A stretch of 64,000 bases of DNA, taken from the NCBI GenBank assembly GCA_949752745.1, contig OX457024.1, forward strand, positions 109,668,219 through 109,732,218, read 5' to 3'. Of the stretch, positions 40,622 to 50,950 are shown piece after piece. This DNA comes from Protula sp. h YS-2021 (lineage: Eukaryota > Annelida > Polychaeta > Sabellida > Serpulidae). Numbering within the stretch: position 1 is the stretch's first letter; each line of letters begins with the position of its first letter. The position numbers and the translations under genes were made by a program. Under the pieces are notes generated by a model. That model was not told where the DNA came from. It did no database searches and saw only the letters and a program-made list of their open reading frames with translations.

Positions 40622-40929
40622 GTATGTCCAAAAAAAAAACAAACAAACAAACAAAAGCAAAAACAAACAAATCAACGGGGGCCGGGCTTAGGTGGCTGAG
40701 GGATGGGAGGAAACGCATCTGCAGTTTAGCAGATTAATCTAATTAAGCTGTCCGGGCGAAGGGCTATCGTGAGAGAGAGGGGGAGAGAGAGAAAGGGGGA
40801 GAGAGGGGAGGGAGGGAGCGAGAGAGAGAGAGAGAGAGAGAGAGGGGGGAGGGGGAAGGGAGGGAGGGAGAGAGCGTGAGAGAGAGGGGAGAGGGAGAAA
40901 GAGGGAGAGAGAGGGAGGGAGAGAGAGAA

Positions 40930-40996
<67 letters not shown>

Positions 40997-41385
40997 GGAG
41001 GGAGGGAGGGAGGGAGGGAGGGAGGGAGGGAGGGAGGGAGGGAGGGAGGGACGGAGGGACGGAGGGACGGAGGGAGGGACGGACGGAGGGAGGGAGGGAG
41101 GGACGGAGGGACGGACGGACGGACGGAGGGACAGAGGGAGGGAGGGGAGGGACGGACGGACGGAGGGAGGGAGGGAGGGACGGACGGACGGACGGAGGGA
41201 GGGACGGAGGGACGGAGGGACGGAGGGACGGAGGGAGGGAGGGACGGAGGGAGGGACGGACGGAGGGAGGGACGGAGGGAGGGACGGAGGGTGGGACGGA
41301 GGGAGGGAGGGACGGAGGCAGGCAGGCAGGCAGGCAGGGAGGCAGGGAGGGAGGCAGGGGGGAGGCAGGGAGGGAGGGAGGGAGG

Positions 41386-41475
<90 letters not shown>

Positions 41476-42473
41476 GGAAGCTGAACGGTGAACTCCACAG
41501 GCGTTGAAGCAGCATTATCGATTGCACCCTTGCATCCTTACACGGGGCTAAAAAAAATCCAATAAAAAGTTTTCCTTCCCGCCCCAGATTCCATCTCGTG
41601 CCTTCTACATAAGCACTTTTTCTGCATGTTTTTTCTGCATATTTTTTCTGCACATTTCTCTGATTGTCCTATACACTGTTATAATTTTCGGATAGTGCCT
41701 TTTAGGTCCCGATCTGTCGAGGCCAGGTAGGAGGGGTAAAATAAAGGGTTTTAGCAAGAAGTAAAACTTCTCATTTTACTTCCCAGTTTACATCTTGCGC
41801 GCTACCGTGTGCGAAATGAAACGTTTCTTAGAAAGGTTTAATCTGGCAGACACGAGTCATAAGTAAATATTACTTCGGGAATAATATGTTTTTACGATTT
41901 TAATCACATATGAACTGGAAAATGTAGCTGTGAAATACGATATAAAATCTCTCATGAATTTGCATACATATACTTCCCTTCTACTGATTAAACACAGCTT
42001 CCGATTCATGGGTAGGGTTTGGGTAACTGATTCAAATTAACTCACGTTTGAAATAAGAATGCAATATAATTTTATTCAGATTTCTTTTTTAAAAGATGAT
42101 AAGTATTTACTCGCTTGTATTGACAATTAATTTTATTTCTTGCACAACACTTTGTGTCAAAAAATTTAGTTCTCATTTCCGAAGTGTTCTCAGATGTAAA
42201 ATTTGGAAAGTTAACTTGTCACAAAATGTCTCTACTGTTTCTTTTTGACGCCATGCTTTTCTTATGAGCAAAACACCACCAAACCCGGTGAGCAGATTTT
42301 GAAGAAAAAAAATCTTGAGGTGTTTATTCAAATAGTTGACCTCTGGTGAGTTGGTCAGACTTTGGTGACCATGAGGAATTGTTCAAAGACGCTGAGTTTT
42401 GACTTTTGACACTGAAGTAAAGATGGGCTTTGTTCGTCTCAGGAATGCGATTATACATTGTTTATGATTTCAG
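40622..42473 (+). other. Intron of the secreted-protein gene with microsatellites
   Basis: It is bounded by GTATGT and ATGATTTCAG. Inside are (GAGA)n and (GGGA)n tracts at 40770-41470 including GAAA, GGGA, GGAC and GCAG sub-arrays, plus an AAAC repeat at 40632-40675. The long Ser/Leu/Pro and Arg/Glu/Gly frames in these tracts are artefacts. Confidence 0.55.
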
Positions 42474-43087
42474 ACAGTTTGAATGATGATACCCAGATTG
42501 TGTGTTCCCATGACAACAACACGACTAACGGGCCGTCCAATGGGATCTACGTCTTCTGGTCTAAGTCGGGCGCTATTGATCGCGTTATGGCCGAAGAAAC
42601 CTTCAGGCCCTCAGCCATTCTTCTTCCGTTCTCTTCTAGTCAATACCACCGGTCGACCCGAACGTTTTCCAAGGACATGGGCCACTTATTCAGGCATAAA
42701 AACGTCACTTTAGTAGATCTCAGTTCACAGTGCAATACCAAAATTATAACTCAGGTTTTACTCACTGCTGGTCTTCAAACAGTGCATATATTTGCGGACA
42801 GGACCAGTTTTCATGACTATGCTTCCTCCAGGGAAACAAGCAGTGTTTTGATTTGTCACGTGCTTCTCCTGGAAACCATTGCCAGGCTGCAATTAGATGT
42901 GCGAATTCTATATAATTTACCGAGTATTGCAAGTACCAAGGTAGATGAAGGGTACTGTGATACCCATTATGACTATGCATCATATAGTGACGTTTTTCTC
43001 AAATCCATGTACATGTATGCCAGACTGTATGAAAATTTGCATAATTTAAAAATAGTGTATGTGAAGGATGTATCTGCTCCTTCATGA
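42474..43087 (+). CDS. Exon 2 of the secreted-protein gene (unrecognised, ~205 aa)
   Basis: The exon starts after the acceptor ATGATTTCAG and completes an Asp codon begun in exon 1. It encodes DSLNDDTQIVCSHDNN... up to VYVKDVSAPS and TGA at 43085. Features are an N-glycosylation site (NNTT), few Cys and a mixed alpha/beta look (GIYVFWSKSGAIDRVM, VTLVDLSSQCNTKIITQVLL). The full precursor would be 240 aa, secreted, about 218 aa after signal removal. I do not recognise the family. The nearest AATAAA (43312) lies inside the downstream hAT element. Confidence 0.55.
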
Positions 43088-43216
43088 GATGTGGACGCGA
43101 AAAGTCTCCCTGGAAGGGGGAGGGGGGAGGGGGTGGAAGCAAAGAAAGCAAGGCGGGGCGCGTGGCGCGTGGTCGGGGGGGGGGGTGTGAAGAGGGGGAG
43201 TGGTTTCGGTGGGAGG

Positions 43217-45110
43217 TAGGGATGGGTCGGGTTCCCCGGGGCCCCGGGGCCCCGTCAAAAATTTTAAACCCCGGGGTTGATATTCGACCCCGGGGCCCCG
43301 TCACATCTTTAAATAAATAATTTTGATATTTAAATAAAAATAACATAATGAATAAAAATAATACAAAACAAAACAAAAAATCACAAGTTTTGACAAGTCG
43401 CCATTTTGGCAGTTTTTAGCCGATTTGAAAAATAACACGACATTGCACAACTTCAATATATATATTTTCACTGTGCAAAGCTGCACATGCCTAGGGTAAA
43501 TAGTTTCGGAGAACTGGCGTGGAAACCACCTAAGTCTTATATTACAGTTGTCTAAAAAAATGGCAATTTTTGAAAAGTCGCCATTTTGGAAGATACCGCA
43601 ACTCGAACAGGAGAAAAGTGGGGTATGAATGGTTAACAAAGACTTCAGATCATAAACTAGTCTATTTTATTACAACAATTTGAAGCGTTCATTAAAGAGT
43701 GACGAGACTTAGCACTAACATATTATCACAGACAATTGGAGATGATTTTATTTCTGTTTTTTAAATTTTGCGTTACAAAATGTAGAATTACACGCGTTTC
43801 TTTCAATAATTCTTAATTAAGTTTGTTGGAGTTAAAATAATCTAGTAACCTAAAGTAGATTTTTGAAAATTAATAATACTAAGATTTGTTTGATATTTAA
43901 GATCTGAGAATAATTGGTCAAGATTTTCAATTATCACTGTTCCTATGGAAATAAAGGCTTGGCATCAGTTGTCAAAAAAAAATCATATGCAGGTACCACA
44001 TCCTTGTATATATATATATGTTACAGTCAATCTTGGAAACCCTCCATTTCATGAAATGGCAAACCGTGCTTGGTAAATTCGCCTAAAATCTTTTGCCGTT
44101 TCACTAAATAACCTAAAAGTTAGGTTATTTCACGAAATTACCTAAAAATCTTACATTTTATTTCACAATTTTACATAAGATCAGGCAAAATTGAGAAATA
44201 AACTTTTTTTGCTAGAAATTTCTTACAAATACAAATTTCTTACGTGACAAATATTGTGTCTTTTATCTTTTATAATTGCTATAAGATTACTTCAGTTTTC
44301 AAATACAACTAATACATAATAGTTGGTTTGTTCCTTTAATTAATACATCACAGTTGATTGCAACTAATCACAAGCTTTTAACGCGATCATATTAATTGTA
44401 ATTCATGTTAATGCACACAAGAAGTGTTCGTGTTCCTTTTTGATTAATTTAATTTGCTATTAGGATAAATTTCAGAACAGCACACTGAACTGGGTTAAGA
44501 TGATGTACTCAGGAACTACGATTTGCTGTTAACCTATTCTGAAAAGAACATCCTATAACGTCTGCTTTTACTTACTCTGTAATTAAGCCGTTTTCATGGA
44601 TTGGTCATAACAAGGAAACTTTCTCCATATTGGCCCTCCGGAGAAGATATATTTTGATATAAATTTACCTGAAATCGGAGGGGACGTTTTTATCGAATTC
44701 CTAAAAATGGAGTATCAAATGAAGATAAATATAAACAGGAGCTGTAAAAATTATCTGAACAGTTCAAATCGGTCTTTATGCCAAAAGACCAATATTACTC
44801 GACTGTATTTTTTTGAACGGGGGTGCCCCTATTCTAAGACCGACCGTGCGAATACTGTTTCAGTCAAAAAATTGATTTTTGGTCTAAAATGAAAGGAAAT
44901 GGTCACTCTTTATTATTTTTAACATTTTAAGTTCCACAACATGCTCATCATTGCAACGGATCACAGCCCCCCCCCCCCCCCCCCGCTTGAGACAAAACTT
45001 TTGTCCTTATATATATATATATATATATATACCTCGGGGCCCCGGGGACGGGGCGGGTTTTGGGTCACGGGTCTCCCCGGGACCAAAAATTTGGCACCGA
45101 CCCATCCCTA
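43217..45110. mobile_element. hAT-like non-autonomous transposon (1.9 kb)
   Basis: Perfect 14-bp terminal inverted repeats TAGGGATGGGTCGG / CCGACCCATCCCTA enclose GC-rich subterminal inverted sequence (CCCCGGGGCCCCG) and an AT-rich body without a transposase ORF. The flanks GTGGGAGG (43209-43216) and GTGGAAGG (45111-45118) form an 8-bp target duplication with one mismatch. End sequence and 8-bp duplication fit the hAT superfamily. It sits 130 bp downstream of the secreted-protein gene stop. Confidence 0.8.
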
Positions 45111-45118
45111 GTGGAAGG

Positions 45119-46316
45119 TGGGTCATTTTTGGGATTGATTCGAAGTTCCAAAACTATAGAAATGGTAGAACAATAGTGCATTTTTTTCAGCTGTAGAGTA
45201 AATAAGTGCCAATTAAAATTCCTACCAGCCAAATTCCTTTTTCCTAACAGCTATAAATCAGTGTGCAATAACAAAAAAATCAGCCTCTTTCAACCTTCGG
45301 TTGCAAACAAAGATCGGAGAGACAATATACTTAATGGTCCTGCAACTCTTTTCAGGTGTCGAAGAGTTCACATCGTTGATCCTTCCCCTAAGAAAAAAAA
45401 ACAATTTTTTGTGTATAAGCTAGTCATTATACTGACACTTGAGAAAAGGGATGGAGGGCAGACCTATATATATATATATGTATATTTTGTTATTTTATGT
45501 TATATATTTAATAATAATATAACTGTTATTTAATGACGGACCAACCAATGAAAGGTCGTTGGAAAGAAGTGCATAAGCGGTGTGTCCTTTGGTTTTGTGC
45601 TGGTGTAGTTCTTTTCCTTGAAAAGTCGCAAAAAAAAAGGAAAAGAAAATGCAGACCAGCACAAGTCTTTCTGTGGTGTTATAATGGACTCTTTTATTAC
45701 ACCAAGAGATCTTTGTATTGGAAATATTAAAAGAGACCTTTATGAATTCATTGCTGGGTTCAGCTCAAAATTTCTTTAAAAAAATATCGCTTGTGGTACT
45801 TCTTACCTATGACTCTTCAAATAAAATCCCCGTCAATATTTGATTTTTCGCTCGAAAACTTTTCACATTTTGAATATAAAAATCAATCTGTATCGGGCAC
45901 AAAAAGCCACACCTTCGAATTTATATGTTGAATTTATATAATTCAAAGATAAGTAAACAAAACTTTCACAAGTGAGCTATGCCTATTATCATTTTAACAC
46001 ATTATAGCCAATTAAGTAATACGTTGTCAATTAAATTCACAGCGAGACAGTGAATACACGTGCGGCATACATTCTTGTGATTTGTATTTATGGGCCACCC
46101 GCCTCCCTCCCCAAATAACAGTCAGCTGTATGTGGAATTCGCTGACTTTTCAAACCAGACTTGAGTAGCATTGCTTCATGACTTGTGAAAATACTGTAAT
46201 CTGATTGGTCGATTCCTAAGTCAACGATTTTTTTCAAGGTTGATTGGAGCCCAAAAGATATTGCAGTTATTTGTAATCAAAGGCATTGCATATATTTATA
46301 ATCAAAACGTCAATTT
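45119..46316. other. Gene-free AT-rich stretch
   Basis: Contains a short TA run at 45463-45480. No gene is seen. Confidence 0.4.
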
Positions 46317-46334
46317 AAGGGAAATGCGGGTATC
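46317..46334. repeat. Left fragment of MITE copy 2 ending in target duplication GGTATC
   Basis: AAGGGAAATGCGGGTATC, the first 18 bp of the MITE, is cut by the 6.75-kb element. The remainder continues at 53089 with a repeated GGTATC. Confidence 0.85.
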
Positions 46335-46391
46335 AGTAGTTGAAAAACGAGAGTTCTGGACAAAAATTGGCGCCAAAATGACGTCACAGGG

Positions 46392-46423
46392 TGGTCCAGA
46401 ACTCTCATGAGAGTTCTGGACCA
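46392..46423. repeat. 32-bp perfect palindrome in the left arm
   Basis: The two 16-bp halves (TGGTCCAGAACTCTCA and its reverse complement) are exact. The half-site AGAGTTCTGGAC also occurs close to the element end (46350-46361). The palindrome is preserved in the right arm at about 53001-53032. It could be an integrase or replication-protein site. Confidence 0.7.
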
Positions 46424-46593
46424 GATGGTAATTGAAAGAGCGCGCGCCTGTATGAATGACGTCATAATGAGGTCATCATGACGTCATTCGTCACGTGACC
46501 TGTCAATCATGTGTCACATGACCTGTCAATCATGTGTCACATGACCTGTCAATCATGTATATGAGGAAAATTTTCCCGATCATAAACCTTCTG

Positions 46594-46678
46594 GCCTGAA
46601 TGGCTCAGTTGGTAGAGCGCAGGGCCCGTAAGCGGACCCATGATCTGAAGGTCAATGGATCGAACCCGCCCTCGGGCA
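46594..46678 (+). ncRNA. tRNA-like Pol III module (left arm)
   Basis: TGGCTCAGTTGG matches an A box and GGATCGAACCC matches a B box. The D-arm GCTC/GAGC pairs, and the ends GCCTGAA / CTCGGGC pair in six of seven positions including one G-T. The A-B spacing is longer than in a normal tRNA and the T stem and anticodon arm do not fold well. A tRNA-derived SINE-like promoter unit is therefore more likely than a functional tRNA. Confidence 0.45.
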
Positions 46679-46689
46679 TCACTTTCACA

Positions 46690-46828
46690 TCATGGGACCC
46701 CCCCCCCCCCCCTGGTGAAGAATCATATACCATGGGGACCCCCCCTGGTGAAGAATCATATACCATGGGGACCCCCCCCCCCCCCGGTGAAGAAGTATAT
46801 CATATCATGGGACCCCCCCCCCCCCTAG
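46690..46828. repeat. C-run / GGTGAAGAATCATATACCATGGGGACC repeats
   Basis: Four degenerate units with poly-C runs follow the tRNA-like module. A shorter set is in the right arm (52640-52735). Confidence 0.7.
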
Positions 46829-47110
46829 GATGTGATTCAACACTCCTATAAGAGCACATTGTCTGTGCACATATGCATCATTCATGCTCTGACTGCCGTT
46901 GGATACACATGGAAAAAAAGTGAAAACAGTTGCTCTTACCTATTGTGTTGTGCTGTGCTGTTGAAGAACAAGTGAAGGATTGACTGGAATACACATAGGA
47001 GACGAAGTGAAACATTAGTTATTCTTTGGAAAAGGAAAGTGAACGATTGGTTATTCTTTGGAAAGGAAGTGAAAGATTGGAGACGAATTGGCAAAACAGT
47101 CGTGGTAAGT

Positions 47111-47141
<31 letters not shown>

Positions 47142-47224
47142 ATTATTATTATTATGATAATATTTAATTAGTCATATTTCAATGGTTTCCCCATTACAGT
47201 AACCACACACATAGCATAAGTATA

Positions 47225-48150
47225 TGTGTACAGAGTGTGGGGGGAAACCGATTGATAAAATTTAGAGTGCACTCGTACAGAGTGTGGTGGAAAACCGATC
47301 AATAATTTCAGAGTGCGCTCGTACAGAGTGTGAGGGAAAACCGATCGATAATTTCAGAGTGCGCTCGTACAGAGTGTGGGGGAAAACCGATCGATAATTT
47401 CAGAGTGCACTCGTACAGAGTGTGAGGGAAAACCGACCGATAATTTCAGAGTGCGCTCGAGTGTGGGAACAATCAATAAATTTGAGAAGGAATGGGATTT
47501 TCCCTACGTTAAGTCCAATGTTTTGTTTTAAGTTATAGTAGTTGGAAAATGACACTTCTAAAACACATTTAACAAATGTAGTTTTTTGATAACATATAAT
47601 ATATAAAATAAGTTTGAACATTTTAGCATTCTACTTATTTGAATGTTCTAAAGTCATAGTAGTAGAAAAATGGTGGTTCTAGACCAACTTTAGCAAATTT
47701 AGTTTTTAACACCATATGATATATAAAATAAGTTTGAGCATTTTAGCACGCTACTTATTTGAATATTCTAATGTCATAGTAGTGGAAAAATGGTGGTTCT
47801 AGACCAATTTTAACAAATTTTGTTTTTTGACAAAATATGATATATAAAATAAGTTTGAACATTTTAGCACGCTACTTATTTGAACATTCTAAAGTCATAG
47901 TAGTGGAAAAATGGTGGTTCTAGACCAATTTTAACAAATTTTGTTTTTTGACAAAATATGATGTATAAAATAAGTTTGAACATTTTACCATGGTGTAGTA
48001 GGGTAAAAATAAGGGTTCTGGACCAACTTTAACAAATTTTGTTTTTTGACAAAATATGATGTATAAAATAAGTTTGAACATTTTAGCATGGTGTAGTAAG
48101 GTAAAAATCAGGGTTCTAAACCAACTTTAACAAATTTAGTTTTTTTACAC
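47225..48150. repeat. Two tandem arrays in the left arm (~47 bp and ~120 bp units)
   Basis: Five units of GTACAGAGTGTGAGGGAAAA CCGATCGATAATTTCAGAGT type (47225-47465). Then five units containing ATAAAATAAGTTTGAACATT and GTGGAAAAATGGTGGTTCTA (47540-48150). Both are mirrored in the right arm. Confidence 0.75.
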
Positions 48151-48348
48151 GTTTCAGACGATTCTACCACTTGGTTGATTGGTTGATTGTTGGAAAATGA
48201 AAAGTGAAAATGTGGATAGTTATGTAGGAAAACTGCGCCCATTCAAAAGACGTGTTCGAATGGCAAGCCCATTTTAAAGACGTGTTCGAATGGCAAGCCC
48301 ATTTAAAACACGTGTTCGAATAATTTTTGAAAGATATTACGTCGTGGT

Positions 48349-48632
48349 ATTGTTCAACAAATTGTTCAACATGTTCAACAAGTTCAACATGTTCAACATG
48401 TTCAACATGTTCAACAAGTTCAACATGTTCAACATGTTCAACATGTTCAACATGTTCAACTTGTTCAACATGTTCAACATGTTCAACATGTTCAACATGT
48501 TCAACTTGTTCAACATGTTCAACATGTTCAACATGTTCAACATGTTCAACTTGTTCAACATGTTCAACAAGTTGTTCAACATGTTCAACATGTTGTTGTT
48601 CAACATGTTGTTCAACATGTTCAACATATTGT
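48349..48632. repeat. 9-bp GTTCAACAT tandem array (left arm)
   Basis: About 30 units of GTTCAACAT with GTTCAACAA/GTTCAACTT variants. The period keeps three frames open on each strand (NMF, STC and LNM repeats), which explains the ORFs here. The palindromic core AACATGTT recurs in each unit. The mirror copy is at 50950-51237. Confidence 0.85.
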
Positions 48633-48640
48633 ATATAAAG
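48632..48640 (+). promoter_or_regulatory. TATA box in the left arm for the zinc-finger gene
   Basis: TATATAAAG, 52 bp upstream of the ATG at 48693. Its inverted copy (50942-50950) points leftward toward the PC4-like gene. Confidence 0.55.
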
Positions 48641-48692
48641 CTATGTTTAAAGACTTTCTCATCATTTGAATAGTGTAGGTTGAACCGAAAGG

Positions 48693-49427
48693 ATGTATAC
48701 ATGCAACATTTGTTCGAAATCTTACAATTGGCCGCAAAGTCTTAAAATACACTTAAAGGTTGCTCACGCTTCAGAAGTGGATGAAGAATCGGATATGGAA
48801 AACCCTGTAAAACTACCTTTCACGGAAACTTTAGATGAGTCTTCTATGGAAAGTCAAAGCGTCAACATAGCTGAAAAGAATGCACATGCTTGTACAGAAT
48901 GTGGTGCATTATACAACAGCGAAGAAGCTTTGCTCAAACATATGGAGCAGTGTGGTGAGGATGCTGATGACAGGAGTTCTGAAAGTGAGTCAGAAACAGA
49001 CTCTGAAAGTGAGTCAGAAATAGACTCTGTTTGGCATGATATGGTTCAAGAATTCTACGATGACTATGATAACATATTTCAAGAAAAGGTTTCAGAATAT
49101 GAAGAACAAGGACTTGAAGATGCGCGTGAAATAGCAAGTTATGACCTTCGACCCATTTATAAGCATGGACTAAAACAACTGTTTATGAGACTGTTCACCT
49201 ATACCCAGCGTCTAGAACAAAGCAAACATTATCAAAAGATTTTAGAGGACTTTAATTACTTTGTTGATGAAAAACATTATAAGTATTCAAAGGCATTAAA
49301 GGCGGCTATAAGGAAGAAAAATGCATTCTTTGAAGAGCTACTAGATATGGAGGAGGAGGAGGATGGTAGCAGTGACGAAGAAAGTGGCATGGACAGTGAA
49401 CAGAGTGAAACAGATGCAGAAAAATAG
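48693..49427 (+). CDS. C2H2 zinc-finger protein with acidic Ser/Glu region (244 aa)
   Basis: Finger 1 is CNICSKSYNWPQSLKIHLKVAH (C4, C7, H20, H25 spacing). Finger 2 is CTECGALYNSEEALLKHMEQC, a CCHC variant. An acidic Ser/Glu stretch (SESESETDSESESEIDS) follows, then a helical domain with HDMVQEFYDDYDNIF, YDLRPIYKHGLKQLFMRLF and DFNYFVDEKHYKYSKALKAA, and an acidic C-terminus. DNA binding is likely. The helical part resembles uncharacterised C2H2-containing proteins in invertebrate genomes, from memory. The first 16 codons lie inside the terminal repeat. The AATAAA at 49449 ends the transcript. Confidence 0.75.
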   Translation: MYTCNICSKSYNWPQSLKIHLKVAHASEVDEESDMENPVKLPFTETLDESSMESQSVNIAEKNAHACTECGALYNSEEALLKHMEQCGEDADDRSSESESETDSESESEIDSVWHDMVQEFYDDYDNIFQEKVSEYEEQGLEDAREIASYDLRPIYKHGLKQLFMRLFTYTQRLEQSKHYQKILEDFNYFVDEKHYKYSKALKAAIRKKNAFFEELLDMEEEEDGSSDEESGMDSEQSETDAEK

Positions 49428-49448
49428 ACTTATTTGACTAAACTTTAT

Positions 49449-49454
49449 AATAAA
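49449..49454 (+). terminator. Poly(A) signal of the zinc-finger gene
   Basis: AATAAA 22 bp after the stop codon; a second AATAAA is at 49811-49816. Confidence 0.6.
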
Positions 49455-49602
49455 GACTTTATAAATGTTGTAATATTTTATTAAGTTAAGCGTTGTGTAT
49501 TAATATATGTCTTGCTTTGCAACATATAAAGTCGTAAGGTTCCTGGCACGGTTTTAATTGACCCGTAAACCATATATCATATATTAGGTATTATAGTTAA
49601 TT

Positions 49603-49805
49603 TTGTATTATTATGTATTATATTCAAGAATTGTATTATTATGTATTATATTCAAGTATTGTTTTATTATGCATTATATCCAAGTATTGTTTTATTATGT
49701 ATTATATCCAAGTATTGTTTTATTATGTATTATATCCAAGTATTGTTTTATTATGTATTATATCCAAGTATTGTTTTATTATGTATTATATTCAAGTATT
49801 GTATG
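49603..49805. repeat. 28-bp AT-rich tandem repeat between the convergent genes
   Basis: About seven units of TATTGTTTTATTATGTATTA TATCCAAG type. All three frames remain open and give ILYSSIV-type repeat peptides. Confidence 0.8.
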
Positions 49806-49840
49806 AGAAAAATAAAAAGTTGAAAAGCATCATATGTGTT

Positions 49841-49846
49841 TTTATT
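49841..49846 (-). terminator. Poly(A) signal of the PC4-like gene
   Basis: TTTATT on the + strand, AATAAA on the - strand, ~320 bp beyond the stop of the PC4-like gene. Confidence 0.45.
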
Positions 49847-50163
49847 GAACATTACAACTATGTACAATTATGATAAAAACAAAACTATTTCAAATACATA
49901 TTATGTTAATACATGTGCAGAAGAACTTAACTTAAAATTTTATAACAACTGACTTCACATGAACATAGATAAAGTTAATTTCATAGTCTACATATGAAGA
50001 CAATTTAATTTGAACTACATATCAAATGTACATGTCCATATGAGTCAAAGCTAAGTTCTTGTCAAGCTTCAAAACCTTCGGTCCAATCTTCTGCACTGTG
50101 ATGAAATCAAAGCATCCACTAAGCTCGTCATGCTGTTAAAACTGTATACAGTCATCTCGCTTT

Positions 50164-50703
50164 CTACTCAACGATCTTCTGACAGTCACTGCATTTATAC
50201 AGATCCATTTTCTGAAGCATGAGATCCACTGACGCCATTTGCTTCTTCAACATGTGCCAGTCTTTCAATGACAACAAAATGCCCTTCTTGGTAGGATATA
50301 ACCTCCCAGATGCATGATTCGTAATATATTTACGAATGTTAACCATCACTTTCTGTTGATAATTCACCAATTTAATATATGTTTCTCCATTAATGGGTAT
50401 CATAACCGGTGAATCGTTTACACGCATCTTCATGGTGGTATCAGCTTTACGCTCCGGTTCTCGCTTCATATTAGGCTCTGTCGTATTTTTTCGCATTTTA
50501 CACGGCGGCGTCATAGCTGGTAACTCATCTATTTTTATTTTTCTAAGATGTGGTCGCTTTTGACGCTGCTGACGTGACTTCGCCTTAGACTTTACCATGG
50601 GCATTGCCTTAGACTTTGCTGTAGGTATTGTCTCAGGCTTTGCTATAAAATTTTCTGCAGGCATTGCCATAGATGGTAGTTGTTGTTCACTCACTGCAGA
50701 CAT
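50164..50703 (-). CDS. PC4-like protein with long basic N-terminus (179 aa)
   Basis: Residues ~105-168 follow the PC4 core: INGETYIKL, MVNIRKYI, YPTKKGILLSLKDW and MLKKQMASVD. The core closely parallels that of the Polinton-1 gene at 4636-4986. The N-terminal ~100 residues are Lys/Arg/Pro/Met-rich with AKSKAMPMVKSKAKSRQQRQ, and the C-terminus ends CSDCQKIVE. ssDNA or promoter-DNA binding is likely. A TATA-like CATAAAAGG lies at about 50757-50765 on the - strand, and the right-arm TATA box lies further upstream. Confidence 0.75.
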   Translation of the reverse strand: MSAVSEQQLPSMAMPAENFIAKPETIPTAKSKAMPMVKSKAKSRQQRQKRPHLRKIKIDELPAMTPPCKMRKNTTEPNMKREPERKADTTMKMRVNDSPVMIPINGETYIKLVNYQQKVMVNIRKYITNHASGRLYPTKKGILLSLKDWHMLKKQMASVDLMLQKMDLYKCSDCQKIVE

Positions 50704-50941
50704 GTTCTCTCTTCAGTATCTTGATACACAATGTGCGTTATGTCTGAGTGTAGGTACCTTTTATGCTCTATAGGGAGCTGTCACACTCGAGGTTGGACAC
50801 ATGATGTCCTAAAATGTTTAGAAATAACTTTACCATATGCGACTTTGCAGCCAATTGTAAGATTTCGAACAAATGTTGCATTTATACATCCTTTCGGTTC
50901 AACCTACACTATTCAAATGATGAGAAAGTCTTTAAACATAG

Positions 50942-50950
50942 CTTTATATA
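50942..50950 (-). promoter_or_regulatory. TATA box in the right arm
   Basis: Inverted copy of 48632-48640. It would direct transcription through the truncated zinc-finger start and on into the PC4-like gene. Confidence 0.45.

Larger units (their letters stand above)
46335..48741. repeat. Left terminal inverted repeat of the 6.75-kb element
   Basis: It is the reverse complement of 50841-53088 with scattered changes and small indels. From the outside in it holds: a 32-bp perfect palindrome (46392-46423), TGACGTCA sites, ATGTGTCACATGACCTGTCA repeats, a tRNA-like module, C-runs with GGTGAAGAA repeats, a ~47-bp array (47225-47465), a ~120-bp array (47540-48140), a ~33-bp triple repeat (48236-48320), a 9-bp GTTCAACAT array (48349-48632), a TATA box, and the first 16 codons of the zinc-finger gene. 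Confidence 0.9.

Noticed and set aside
40739..41653. Up to 304-codon ORF of Ser/Leu/Pro and Gly/Arg/Glu repeats
   Set aside because: Only GA, GGGA, GAAA and GGAC microsatellite; lies in the intron of the secreted-protein gene.
42483..42983. ORFs overlapping exon 2 of the secreted-protein gene in other frames
   Set aside because: Shadows; only the frame joined through the splice sites is supported.
46600..46851. 83-codon ORF starting MAQLVERRARK
   Set aside because: A translation of the tRNA-like module and C-run repeats.
48290..48673. NMF/STC repeat ORFs in the arms of the 6.75-kb element
   Set aside because: 9-bp array open in all frames on both strands, with no non-repeat domain.
49603..49805. 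Regular 28-bp repeats resembling a CRISPR array
   Set aside because: Units are contiguous with no spacers, AT-rich, and the genome is animal.
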